9,469 nucleotides of DNA from Desulfovibrionaceae bacterium (GTDB taxonomy: Bacteria; Desulfobacterota; Desulfovibrionia; Desulfovibrionales; Desulfovibrionaceae). Positions 1 through 6,056 of the stretch are shown in pieces (the stretch's first letter is position 1; the number at the start of each line of letters is the position of its first letter). The DNA lies in NCBI GenBank assembly GCA_030539415.1, contig JAUNSE010000010.1:1-9469 (forward strand). The letters run 5' to 3'. Both the position numbers and the translations under genes were made by a program. The notes under the pieces were generated by a model. The model made no database searches, was not told where the DNA came from, and was given only the letters and a program-made list of their open reading frames with translations.

Positions 1-61
1 GTTTGGCCGTGCGGAAGCGCTCCAGGCCTGCCTGCCTGGGGGCGCCGGATTGACTGCTCAT
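1..61 (-). CDS. trpC: Indole-3-glycerol-phosphate synthase, N-terminal fragment (runs off window)
   Basis: Only the first 20 codons are present, read on the minus strand from ATG at 61-59 and still open at the window edge. The visible peptide begins MSSQSGAPRQ and reaches LERFRTAK, which resembles the N-terminal helix of TrpC proteins (a Leu-Glu-Arg/Lys-Phe-Arg-x-Ala-Lys pattern that precedes the barrel). A GGGAG Shine-Dalgarno sequence lies about five bases upstream of the ATG. TrpC converts carboxyphenylamino-deoxyribulose phosphate to indole-3-glycerol phosphate, the step after TrpD and PRAI. The position 67 bp downstream of trpGD in the same direction fits a trp operon. The catalytic barrel is outside the window, so the assignment rests on the start peptide plus context; another gene cannot be excluded. 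Confidence 0.62.
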   Translation of the reverse strand, partial: MSSQSGAPRQAGLERFRTAK

Positions 62-77
62 AACCACTCCCGCGGGA

Positions 78-103
78 CCGGGCCGCCTTTTCGGGCGGCC
101 CGG
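78..103. repeat. Perfect 10-bp GC hairpin between trpGD and trpC
   Basis: CCGGGCCGCC (78-87) and GGCGGCCCGG (94-103) are perfect reverse complements separated by a six-base loop. It would form a very stable RNA stem. No T-run follows on either strand, so it does not look like a standard rho-independent terminator. It sits between trpGD and trpC, where it could affect mRNA processing, stability or partial termination. Confidence 0.6.
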
Positions 104-107
104 ATGC

Positions 108-124
108 GGCAGGTGAAACCTGCC
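108..124. repeat. Perfect 7-bp hairpin just after the trpGD stop
   Basis: GGCAGGT (108-114) and ACCTGCC (118-124) are perfect reverse complements with a three-base loop. The hairpin begins five bases beyond the trpGD stop codon and stands directly beside the larger hairpin at 78-103, so two stems fill most of the 67-bp gap. There is no T-run, and the role is unknown. Confidence 0.55.
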
Positions 125-128
125 TTCC

Positions 129-1757
129 CTACTTGACGAACTTGCGGCCGGCGCCGCTCTCCACGGCTTCCCGGGCTTCCTTCATGCAGGCCGCCATGTC
201 CTTCTCCGGCCTGATCAGGAAGATGGACAGGGCCACGTTGAGCATGACCATGTTCTTCATGTGCTGACTGCCCCTGCCCTGCAGGAGCTCCTTCAGCACG
301 GCCACGGCCTCCTCCTGGGAATGCACGGCAACGTCCTCGGGCGTGCAGGTCGGAATGCCGTATTCGGCGGGATCCAGAGTCATGGGCGTCTGCCTGCCGT
401 GATCGAGCAGGATGATCTTGGCGGGACCCATGGGGGTCGCCTCGTCGTAGCCGCCGGCGCCGTAGACCACGCCCACGCGCTTCAGGGTCGGCGAGGAGGA
501 CAGGGTGTCGGCGATGAGCTGCACGAGCTCGGGACGGGCCACGCCCATCAGCAGGTACGGCGGCTTGGAGGGGTTGATCATGGGTCCGAGAATGTTGAAC
601 AGGGTGCGGATGCCCATCTCCTTGCGGGCCGGACCCACATGGCGGAAGGAGGGATGGAAGTTGGGCGCGAAGAAGAAGCCGAAGTTGGTCTCGCGGATCT
701 GCTGGCAGATCTTCTCGGGATCCTTCTCCAGATTCAGGCCGAGCAGGGACAGGGTGTCCGCGGCGCCGCTGGTGGAGGACACGGCGCGGTTGCCGTGCTT
801 GGCCACGTGGTAGCCCATGCCGGCCAGGGTGAGGCACGTGCAGGTGGAGCAGTTGAAGGAGGAGCGGCCGTCGCCGCCGGTGCCCACCACGTCGATGGCG
901 TCGTCCGGCACCGGAGGCGTCGGCACGGCGCGGGCCAGCACGGAGCGGATGGCGCAGCCGAGCTCGAGCGAGGTCTCTCCCTTGGCGCGCAGGCCCATGA
1001 GGAAGGCGCCGGTCTGGGTGGGCGTCATCTCGCCGTCCATGAGCATGTCGAAGCCGAACTGGGCCATGTTGAGATCCAGGTCCTGATGGCAGGCCAGACG
1101 CTCGAGAATGGCGCGCAGGGTGGGCTTTTCACCGTCGGAAGCGGGAACGACCGCGGGAGCGGCCTTGGCCGCGCCGGGCAGAATCTCCTGCGGGAAGTTG
1201 ACCAGCAGGCGCATGCCCTCGGGGGTCAGCACGGACTCGGGATGGAACTGCACGCCGCACCAGGGGCGGTCCTTGTACTGCAGGGCCATGACCTCTCCGA
1301 GCGGGCCGCGGGCGGTCACGCGGAAGGGCAGCTTCGGATCGTCGTCCAGCTCGGAGACGACCACCAGGGAGTGGTAGCGGCCCACGCGCATGGGATCGGG
1401 CACGCTGGTGAAGAGCCCGCCTTCCTCGTGCTTGATGTCGCTCTGCATGCCGTGCATGATCACGGAGTTCACGACCACGTCGGCGCCGCCGAACAGCCCG
1501 AGAACCTGATGGCCGAGGCACACGCCCAGCACCGGCACGTCATGAGGCAGCAGCTTCAGGAATTCGAGGCACAGGCCGGCCTTGGCGGGATGGGACGGGC
1601 CGGGGGAGATGACGACCTTTTCCAGGGTGCCGGAGGTGGCGAGGTCCAGGATTTTGGGATCGTCGTTGAACAGGACGGTGGGATTCTCTCCCAGATTCTG
1701 GAAGTACTGGACCAGATTGTAGGTGAACGAGTCGTAGTTATCGATTAACAGAAACAT
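129..1757 (-). CDS. trpGD: Bifunctional anthranilate synthase glutaminase / anthranilate phosphoribosyltransferase (TrpG-TrpD fusion)
   Basis: This 542-residue cytoplasmic protein fuses two tryptophan-pathway enzymes. Residues 1 to about 190 are a class I glutamine amidotransferase that supplies ammonia to TrpE. The start LLIDNYDSFTYNL, the nucleophile Cys80 in GVCLGHQ, and His172 and Glu174 in FHPES complete the catalytic triad. An Ala/Pro-rich linker at about 194-208 leads to the TrpD domain, which transfers the phosphoribosyl group from PRPP to anthranilate. Its signatures are GTGGD at about 292-296, the KHGNRAVSSTSGAAD segment at about 320-334, and the later HPSFRHVGPARKEMG and FNILGPMINP stretches. 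The length is close to the fused enterobacterial TrpGD. The ATG lies inside the end of trpE (20-bp overlap), with GAGGA about eight bases upstream, which suggests translational coupling. The active-site motifs look intact and the frame is unbroken through the linker. Confidence 0.96.
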   Translation of the reverse strand: MFLLIDNYDSFTYNLVQYFQNLGENPTVLFNDDPKILDLATSGTLEKVVISPGPSHPAKAGLCLEFLKLLPHDVPVLGVCLGHQVLGLFGGADVVVNSVIMHGMQSDIKHEEGGLFTSVPDPMRVGRYHSLVVVSELDDDPKLPFRVTARGPLGEVMALQYKDRPWCGVQFHPESVLTPEGMRLLVNFPQEILPGAAKAAPAVVPASDGEKPTLRAILERLACHQDLDLNMAQFGFDMLMDGEMTPTQTGAFLMGLRAKGETSLELGCAIRSVLARAVPTPPVPDDAIDVVGTGGDGRSSFNCSTCTCLTLAGMGYHVAKHGNRAVSSTSGAADTLSLLGLNLEKDPEKICQQIRETNFGFFFAPNFHPSFRHVGPARKEMGIRTLFNILGPMINPSKPPYLLMGVARPELVQLIADTLSSSPTLKRVGVVYGAGGYDEATPMGPAKIILLDHGRQTPMTLDPAEYGIPTCTPEDVAVHSQEEAVAVLKELLQGRGSQHMKNMVMLNVALSIFLIRPEKDMAACMKEAREAVESGAGRKFVK

Positions 1758-3171
1758 TGACGGCTTCCTCTTCAGACTTCAGGGCGAGACGCATGATGGC
1801 GGACTTGTTGGTGACTTCCTTCCATTCCAGATCCGGGATGGAATCGTGGACGATGCCGCCGCCGGCCTGCCAGTAGAGGCGGCCGCCGCGGACCCACATG
1901 GAGCGGATGGTGATGCCCATGTCCAGGTTGACGCTGTCCTTGTCCAGGCCGATCCAGCCGATGCAGCCGGCGTAGGGGCCGCGCGGGCGGCCTTCCATCT
2001 CGCGGATCATCTCGATGGCGCGCAGCTTGGGAGCGCCGGACACGGTGCCCGCCGGGAAGGTGGAGGCCAGCACGTCCACGGCATTCTTGCCGGGCTGCAG
2101 ACGGGCGGTCACCTGGCTCGTGAGATGCATGACGTGGCTGAAGCGCTCGATCTGCATGAGGCTTTCCACGCGGACGCTGCCGCTGACGGCGATGCGGCCG
2201 AGGTCGTTGCGGCCGAGATCGACCAGCATGACGTGCTCGGCGCGCTCCTTGGGATCGGAGAGCAGATCCAGCTCCATCTGATGATCTTCGGCGTCGTCGC
2301 GGCCGCGGCGGCGGGTGCCGGCGATGGGCGCGAGGTGCAGGTTGTCCTTGGAGCAGCGGACCATGACTTCCGGCGAAGAGCCGAAGAGGCTCATGGACGG
2401 GAAGTGCATGTAGAACATGTAGGGAGAGGCATTGATGCGGCGCATGCGGCGGTAGAGGCCGAAGCCGTCACCGCGCCAGGGCGTGGAGAAGCGCACGGAG
2501 GGCACGCACTGAATGGCCTCGCCCTGCTGCAGCATGACCTGGATGCGGCGCACGAAGTCCTTGTAGCCCTCGGCGTCGGGCTCGGCCAGAACGGCCTTGT
2601 CGTCGTGCCTGGCCGTGAAGAGGCTGGACTCGTGGGCGGAGCGAACGTCGGTGAACTCGTCCAGGCAGATCTGGCAGAGGCGGTTGTAGACATGATCGAA
2701 GACGATGACCGTGCCGGGCAGGGCCAGCTGGCACTCGGCCTCTTCCTTGGGCATGATGGGGGCCAGCTTCGGATTGAAGAGGCCGGCCATCTCGAAGCCC
2801 AGATAGCCGTACAGGGCTCTGGTGATGGGAGGCAGATCCAGGCCGGCCACATCGGCGGGCGGCAGGATGGTGATGCGTTCCATCAGGGCGTTGAGGCCCT
2901 GGGCAAAGGGCATGCCCTCGAGCTCCTTCAGGAAGGACAGGCGGTCGTCCTCGACGCGCAGGGCCAGCTCGCCGTTGCGGCAGGAGATGTAGAGCAGCAT
3001 GTCGCAGGCCAGAATGCTGTACCTGCCCCATTTGCCGTCCACGGCGGCGCTTTCCAGCAGGATGCCGTCGCCGGCGCCGACCATGCCCATGAAGAGGCTG
3101 ATGGGCGTGTCCATGTCCGCGGGCAGAAGGCGTGCCTTCTGCTGCAGCGTGATGCCAGTAAATTGACTCAT
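1738..3171 (-). CDS. trpE: Anthranilate synthase component I
   Basis: This 477-residue enzyme makes anthranilate from chorismate and ammonia, the committed step of tryptophan synthesis, and would work as a complex with the TrpG domain encoded next. LLES at about 38-41 corresponds to the family's tryptophan feedback-binding motif, so the enzyme is probably end-product inhibited. The chorismate-binding domain carries the expected signatures in order: GSSPEVMVR (about 263-271), PIAGTRRRG (about 281-289), VDLGRNDLGR (about 316-325), the VMHLTSQV histidine segment, FPAGTVSGAPK (about 371-381), GCIGW and QAGGGIVHDS. The ATG at 3171 has an AGGGG Shine-Dalgarno five bases upstream. It lies 17 bp beyond the T-run of the attenuator terminator, so the gene is under leader control. 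Pabs and menaquinone or salicylate relatives share the fold, but the trpL leader and the trpGD neighbour settle the identity. Confidence 0.97.
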   Translation of the reverse strand: MSQFTGITLQQKARLLPADMDTPISLFMGMVGAGDGILLESAAVDGKWGRYSILACDMLLYISCRNGELALRVEDDRLSFLKELEGMPFAQGLNALMERITILPPADVAGLDLPPITRALYGYLGFEMAGLFNPKLAPIMPKEEAECQLALPGTVIVFDHVYNRLCQICLDEFTDVRSAHESSLFTARHDDKAVLAEPDAEGYKDFVRRIQVMLQQGEAIQCVPSVRFSTPWRGDGFGLYRRMRRINASPYMFYMHFPSMSLFGSSPEVMVRCSKDNLHLAPIAGTRRRGRDDAEDHQMELDLLSDPKERAEHVMLVDLGRNDLGRIAVSGSVRVESLMQIERFSHVMHLTSQVTARLQPGKNAVDVLASTFPAGTVSGAPKLRAIEMIREMEGRPRGPYAGCIGWIGLDKDSVNLDMGITIRSMWVRGGRLYWQAGGGIVHDSIPDLEWKEVTNKSAIMRLALKSEEEAVNVSVNR

Positions 3172-3188
3172 AAGAACCCCTCTCGGTC

Positions 3189-3229
3189 AAAAAAAAACGC
3201 CGTCCCTTTCATCATGGAAGGGACGGCGT
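3189..3229 (-). terminator. trp attenuator terminator (helix 3:4)
   Basis: On the minus strand a perfect 12-bp stem (ACGCCGTCCCTT at 3229-3218 with AAGGGACGGCGT at 3208-3197) encloses a nine-base loop and runs directly into nine consecutive T residues (3197-3189). This is a textbook intrinsic terminator placed between the leader peptide and trpE. Its 5' arm and loop edge are also complementary to an upstream segment inside trpL, so it can be pre-empted. Confidence 0.95.
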
Positions 3230-3349
3230 GTTGTCAGCAGGCCATGTGTGCAGGCTAGAGTGCCTGCATCACTCCCTTCCTGTCACTGCGCCACCACCAG
3301 AAACCGGCGAACTTGCGGCCGGTATGAGCGGGGTATGTGCTGAAGGGAG
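3216..3349 (-). promoter_or_regulatory. trp leader RNA: competing attenuation helices
   Basis: Three short segments of the leader can pair in exclusive ways. Segment 1, CTCCCTTC (3349-3342, leader codons 3-5), is complementary to segment 2, GAAGGGAG (3279-3272). Segment 2, extended as GGAAGGGA (3280-3273, codons 26-28), is also perfectly complementary to segment 3, TCCCTTCC (3223-3216), which forms the inner part of the terminator 5' arm. Pairing 2:3 therefore disrupts the terminator (read-through), while pairing 1:2 frees it (termination). A 7-bp stem, TGCAGGC/GCCTGCA (3268-3262 with 3255-3249), has the leader stop codon at its loop edge and would sit within the 2:3 loop. The complementarities are seen directly; the switching is inferred from known trp attenuators. 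Confidence 0.85.
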
Positions 3350-3356
3350 CGGTCAT
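3255..3356 (-). CDS. trpL: trp operon leader peptide, 33 residues with Trp-Trp-Trp
   Basis: This short minus-strand ORF starts with ATG at 3356-3354 and ends with TAG at 3257-3255. It encodes 33 residues beginning MTAPFSTYPAH. Three consecutive TGG codons (3299-3291) give Trp20-Trp21-Trp22, which is extremely unlikely by chance directly upstream of trpE. AAGGA lies seven bases before the ATG. The ORF is longer than the 14-residue E. coli leader peptide, with eleven codons between the last Trp and the stop. The predicted role is cis-acting: when charged tRNA-Trp is scarce the ribosome stalls at the Trp codons, leaving segment 2 free to form the antiterminator. The peptide itself probably has no function. 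It is easily missed because of its length and because a longer ORF overlaps it in another frame. Confidence 0.93.
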   Translation of the reverse strand: MTAPFSTYPAHTGRKFAGFWWWRSDRKGVMQAL

Positions 3357-3411
3357 TTGCGAATCCTTGAAGAGATTGGAGATGCCGGAATGGCACCTCG
3401 GAACAGCGATG

Positions 3412-3460
3412 TTTATACGCTCCGTCCGCAGCGCCTGTCAAGCGCATGTGATAAAAAAAA
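3412..3460 (-). promoter_or_regulatory. trp operon promoter with possible UP element
   Basis: The minus strand shows a consensus -35, TTGACA (3441-3436), an 18-bp spacer and a near-consensus -10, TATAAA (3417-3412). This predicts a start near 3405 and a leader of about 235 nt before trpE. A run of eight T residues (3460-3453) lies 11 bp upstream of the -35, in the position of an UP element. No recognisable TrpR-type operator dyad overlaps the promoter, so attenuation may be the main control seen here. Confidence 0.82.
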
Positions 3461-3535
3461 CGCACGGCACGCCCTCCCAGCCTCCCGTCTCCGCTGTACC
3501 GGATTCCGAAATGGAGGGAAACGAGTCGGTGTCAG

Positions 3536-4480
3536 TCATCCCCGCTTCCCGCGCAGGTACCAGGCAATGAGGGCCAGGACCGGCAGTTCGATCAGGGCGC
3601 CCACCACCAGCACGAAGGCGATGTCCGCGCGGCCGGGAAAGGCGGACGCGGCGATGGCCAGAGACAGGGGGGAGTTTCTGGCCAGGGTGGTGAGATTCAG
3701 GGCGATGCCGTCCTCCCAGCTCATGCCGAGACGACGGACGAGCAGTCGCACGGCGAAGAGATTGACGGCGAAAAAGAGCAGCACGGGGGCCAGGAGCCTC
3801 GCGAAGACGGCGGGACTGCCCAGCACGCTGCCGCTTTCGGCGGCGAACATGGCCGCGATGGCGAGGCAGAGGAAGAGAAGCTGGGCCGGCTCGCTGACGG
3901 CTCCGAGCCCTTCGCGCACGCGCGCGAGGCCCGCCGACCGTCCCGCGCCAGCGCGCAGCAGGACGGCCAGGGCGGCCGGCGCAACAAGCACGGCGACAAT
4001 GCTCGCGGCCAGATCCGCGGGCGAAGTCTGCACGCTGCCGCCGAAGAAGATGAAGAGATAGAGCGGCAGCAGGGCTATCTGCAGCACGAGGTTCAGGGGC
4101 AGGATGGACGCGCCGAGCTCCACATTGCCGCGGGCAAGGCCCGTGAAGATGAGGTACCAGTCGGTGCAGGGCGCGATGCACAGCATCATCAGCCCGATCT
4201 GCAGGTCCGTTCTGCCCGGCAGGAAGACAAGACCCAGCGCGAAGGCGAGAAGCGGGGTCCAGACAAAGTTGACGCCCGTCGAAGCCAGGGTGAAGCGGAG
4301 ATTGCGGAAGGAATCCTTCAGGCGCCCGGCCTCCAGCGACAGAAAGACAAAGAAGAGCATGCCTGTCAGCAGCGGCTCGACGCAGACAAGGTACGGGACG
4401 TCCGGCACCGCCTGTCCGACCGCCAGACCGGCGGCCGCGGAGCAGAGGATGAGCACGGGCTCGAGCTTCATGAAATCCAT
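3536..4480 (-). CDS. ACR3 / bile acid:sodium symporter-type permease (putative arsenite or related efflux)
   Basis: This is a 314-residue, very hydrophobic inner-membrane protein with about ten predicted transmembrane segments. Family marks shared with ACR3 arsenite carriers are the helix motif IAPCTDWYLIFTGLARGN, with Cys105 where ACR3 has its essential cysteine; the TTLARNSPLSLAIA segment near 264-277, matching the ACR3 AASNNFELA region; and GALIELPV near 294-301 with the conserved Glu298. The start at 4480 is chosen over an upstream in-frame ATG because GAGG lies six bases before it. The gene is 47 bp downstream of the znuA terminator and no private promoter is evident. No arsR, arsC or arsA is nearby, so arsenite as the substrate is family-based inference; another organic anion or sodium-coupled solute is possible. 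It ends about 95 bp before the trp promoter. Confidence 0.8.
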   Translation of the reverse strand: MDFMKLEPVLILCSAAAGLAVGQAVPDVPYLVCVEPLLTGMLFFVFLSLEAGRLKDSFRNLRFTLASTGVNFVWTPLLAFALGLVFLPGRTDLQIGLMMLCIAPCTDWYLIFTGLARGNVELGASILPLNLVLQIALLPLYLFIFFGGSVQTSPADLAASIVAVLVAPAALAVLLRAGAGRSAGLARVREGLGAVSEPAQLLFLCLAIAAMFAAESGSVLGSPAVFARLLAPVLLFFAVNLFAVRLLVRRLGMSWEDGIALNLTTLARNSPLSLAIAASAFPGRADIAFVLVVGALIELPVLALIAWYLRGKRG

Positions 4481-4527
4481 GGAACACCTCGCGCGGCGCC
4501 CGGCTGGGCGCGCTGTGCGGAACACTG

Positions 4528-4552
4528 AAAAAGCCCGGGCAGGGACCCGGGC
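4528..4552 (-). terminator. Rho-independent terminator after znuA
   Basis: On the minus strand GCCCGGG (4552-4546) pairs perfectly with CCCGGGC (4539-4533) across a six-base loop, followed at once by five T residues (4532-4528). It lies about 95 bp past the znuA stop and 47 bp before the permease start, so it should end most znuA transcripts. Read-through could feed the permease. Confidence 0.82.
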
Positions 4553-4646
4553 CAGAAAGCGGGAGCGGAAGAGCAGAGCCGAAAAAGGCCCGGCAGAGCC
4601 ATGTCCGGTCGACGCCGCGGACGTCCCGGCCCGCGGATGACGGCGG

Positions 4647-5666
4647 CTACTTCCCGACCGCGGCCGCGAGGACGGCGATGTTCTCGCGCATGGTCTTCTC
4701 GTACAGGCCGGCGGGCACCGGATACGGGCCCGAGGCCAGGGGATTCACATAGATTTTTTTCGCGCCGGTCTCGGCGGCCAGGGTGTCCATCACCTGGCCC
4801 GGGAACTGCGGCTCGCCGACCAGAAGCCAGGTGCCTCCGGCCTTGATGCGGTTCACCAGCGCCAGCAGCGCGGCGGCCGAGGGGGCGTCGTCGGCCTCCT
4901 CCTGCAGCACTGCTTCTATATGGAAGGACGTGCCCCTGAAGAACCAGGACAGGGTGTCGTGCTGCACCACAAGGTGCATGCCCTCGCCGGGCAGGGCCTG
5001 CAGGTCGGCGGAAAGCGCCCCCATGGAGACGGCCAGGGCGTCGGCCCGCTCCTTCAGGACGGCGGCCTGCTCGGGGCATTTCTTCCCGAGCGCCGCGGCG
5101 ACATTGCCCGCCATCACGGCAAAGGCCGCCGGGCTGGAGAAATAGTGCGGATTGCCGGCACCGTGATGGTGATGATGGCCCGGCTCCTCCTCGTGTTCCC
5201 CCTCATGCTCGTGATCGTGCGCCTCGTGGCCGTGTTCGTCATGCTCGTGCTCTTTCGGCCCGGGCGCGGCGGACATGTCGATGCCCGCTCCGGCGTCGAC
5301 CACCTGGGCGGACAGACCGGAGAGCAGCCGATCGTCCAGGAAGGACTCGAAGCCTCCGCCGTTGAGCACCAGCACGTCGCACTCCTCAAGCTTCATGCGG
5401 TCCCTGGGCGTCATGGCGTAGTCATGCGGGCAGCCGGTCTGGGCGGCCACCAGCAGGTCGAGCTCCATGCCGGGCAGACCGTCCATGACCGCGGAGCAGG
5501 CCAGACAGGCCGGATAGGTGGCGGCAAGGACGCGGAGAGGGCCCGCGGCGAAAGCTGCGCCGGGCAGGCCGGCCAGCGCGGCCGAGGCGGCAAGCGAGCC
5601 CAGAAAGGCGCGGCGGGTGAAGAGAAGCGGCGCGGAAGGCGCGGGAGTTTTTCTGAATGTATGCAT
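4647..5666 (-). CDS. znuA: Zinc ABC transporter substrate-binding protein (ZnuA-like, Tat-exported)
   Basis: This 339-residue protein is a periplasmic cluster A-I metal-binding protein that captures Zn2+ (possibly Mn2+) for an ABC importer. Residues 1-40 form a twin-arginine signal: Arg18-Arg19 in FTRRAFLGS, then an Ala-rich hydrophobic stretch and an AFA cleavage site near 40. Likely metal ligands are His81 (GCPHDY), His174 (NPHYF) and His236 (QHDTLSWF). An extended His/Glu/Asp-rich loop at about 139-168 ends in five consecutive histidines and is typical of zinc-specific members. GEPQF near 284-288 is also conserved. Where many homologues have Asp in a DPLG motif, this protein has Asn308 (VNPLAS). 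The start at 5666 has AGGGA six bases upstream and places the Tat motif properly; an earlier in-frame ATG lacks this. No permease or ATPase gene adjoins it in the window. Confidence 0.9.
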   Translation of the reverse strand: MHTFRKTPAPSAPLLFTRRAFLGSLAASAALAGLPGAAFAAGPLRVLAATYPACLACSAVMDGLPGMELDLLVAAQTGCPHDYAMTPRDRMKLEECDVLVLNGGGFESFLDDRLLSGLSAQVVDAGAGIDMSAAPGPKEHEHDEHGHEAHDHEHEGEHEEEPGHHHHHGAGNPHYFSSPAAFAVMAGNVAAALGKKCPEQAAVLKERADALAVSMGALSADLQALPGEGMHLVVQHDTLSWFFRGTSFHIEAVLQEEADDAPSAAALLALVNRIKAGGTWLLVGEPQFPGQVMDTLAAETGAKKIYVNPLASGPYPVPAGLYEKTMRENIAVLAAAVGK

Positions 5667-5801
5667 GTCTTTTCCCTGTGGAACAGAATAATTGCATTTT
5701 GCCGCGGGCAGTGCCCGCGACGGCATGAGTCCATGCGTGCTTAGCAGAATGCCGGACTGCGTGCAAGCGGCGCTCTTTTTTCAAGGCACTTGCATTGCGT
5801 C

Positions 5802-5843
5802 TGATGATACGCATCAATGTACTGCAGTTTCTCTGCTTGTAAA
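5802..5843 (-). promoter_or_regulatory. Candidate znuA promoter with overlapping operator dyad
   Basis: On the minus strand TTTACA (5843-5838), a 16-bp spacer and TACATT (5821-5816) form a moderate sigma-70-type promoter. Beginning in the last base of the -10 is TGATG-CGTAT-CATCA (5816-5802), a perfect 5-bp dyad with a five-base centre that would cover the predicted start near 5809. The placement fits a repressor site, and zinc uptake genes are usually repressed by Zur, but the sequence is not a known Zur consensus that I can verify. The predicted 5' untranslated region is about 143 nt. Confidence 0.42.
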
Positions 5844-5960
5844 GAGCATTTCTGCGAAAAAGACAGGCGGAAAGTTCAGAACTGCAGAGACCTGCCCTGC
5901 CGTCCCGAACACCCGTCGCGCGGCGGGACCGTCCGGGGATTTGCCCGGGCCGTGACACGC

Positions 5961-6002
5961 GAACAGGGCGGCCCGGAGCCGAAGCGCCGTGCCGCCCTGT
6001 TC
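5961..6002 (-). terminator. Long-stem hairpin downstream of the hydrolase (terminator-like, no T-run)
   Basis: GAACAGGGCGGC (5961-5972) and GCCGCCCTGTTC (5991-6002) are perfect 12-base reverse complements with an 18-base loop, 54 bp beyond the hydrolase stop. There is no T-run on either side, so intrinsic termination is uncertain. It could protect the 3' end of the hydrolase mRNA or act with Rho. Confidence 0.45.
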
Positions 6003-6056
6003 ATGGGGGGATGTTCTGTCTGCCGTACTGCCGGAGCAGTCCCTGTCCGGCAGCCT

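Larger units (their letters stand above)
5667..6056. other. Intergenic region upstream of znuA and downstream of the hydrolase
   Basis: This 390-bp stretch holds no convincing gene. From the left it contains the znuA Shine-Dalgarno, a small palindromic hairpin (GCGGGCA at 5704-5710 with TGCCCGC at 5712-5718) in the znuA 5' untranslated region, a candidate znuA promoter and dyad (5802-5843), a GC-rich near-palindrome at about 5913-5928, and a long-stem hairpin (5961-6002) after the hydrolase. Short ORFs here lack family features and ribosome binding sites. Confidence 0.6.

Noticed and set aside
261..1748. 495-codon plus-strand ORF opposite trpGD
   Set aside because: It is a GC-rich antisense shadow of an unmistakable trpGD, with Ala/Gly/His-rich low-complexity translation and no family motifs.
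1846..3258. 470-codon plus-strand ORF opposite trpE
   Set aside because: It is antisense to trpE and runs across the attenuator; its composition is a shadow pattern and there is no support for a gene.
3283..3465. 60-codon minus-strand ORF across the trp leader
   Set aside because: It overlaps the trp promoter itself and is out of frame with the Trp codons; the 33-codon ORF at 3255-3356 has the ribosome site and the TGG triplet.
3453..3470. T8 run on the minus strand as a terminator for the ACR3-like gene
   Set aside because: No credible GC stem precedes it; it fits better as an UP-type tract upstream of the trp -35.
4572..4602. Second T5 run on the minus strand after znuA as a terminator
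   Set aside because: The flanking bases give only a three- or four-base-pair stem; the perfect stem at 4533-4552 is the better candidate.
5692..5955. 87-codon plus-strand ORF in the znuA upstream gap
   Set aside because: It has no good ribosome binding site, no recognisable family, and overlaps the znuA leader and promoter elements.
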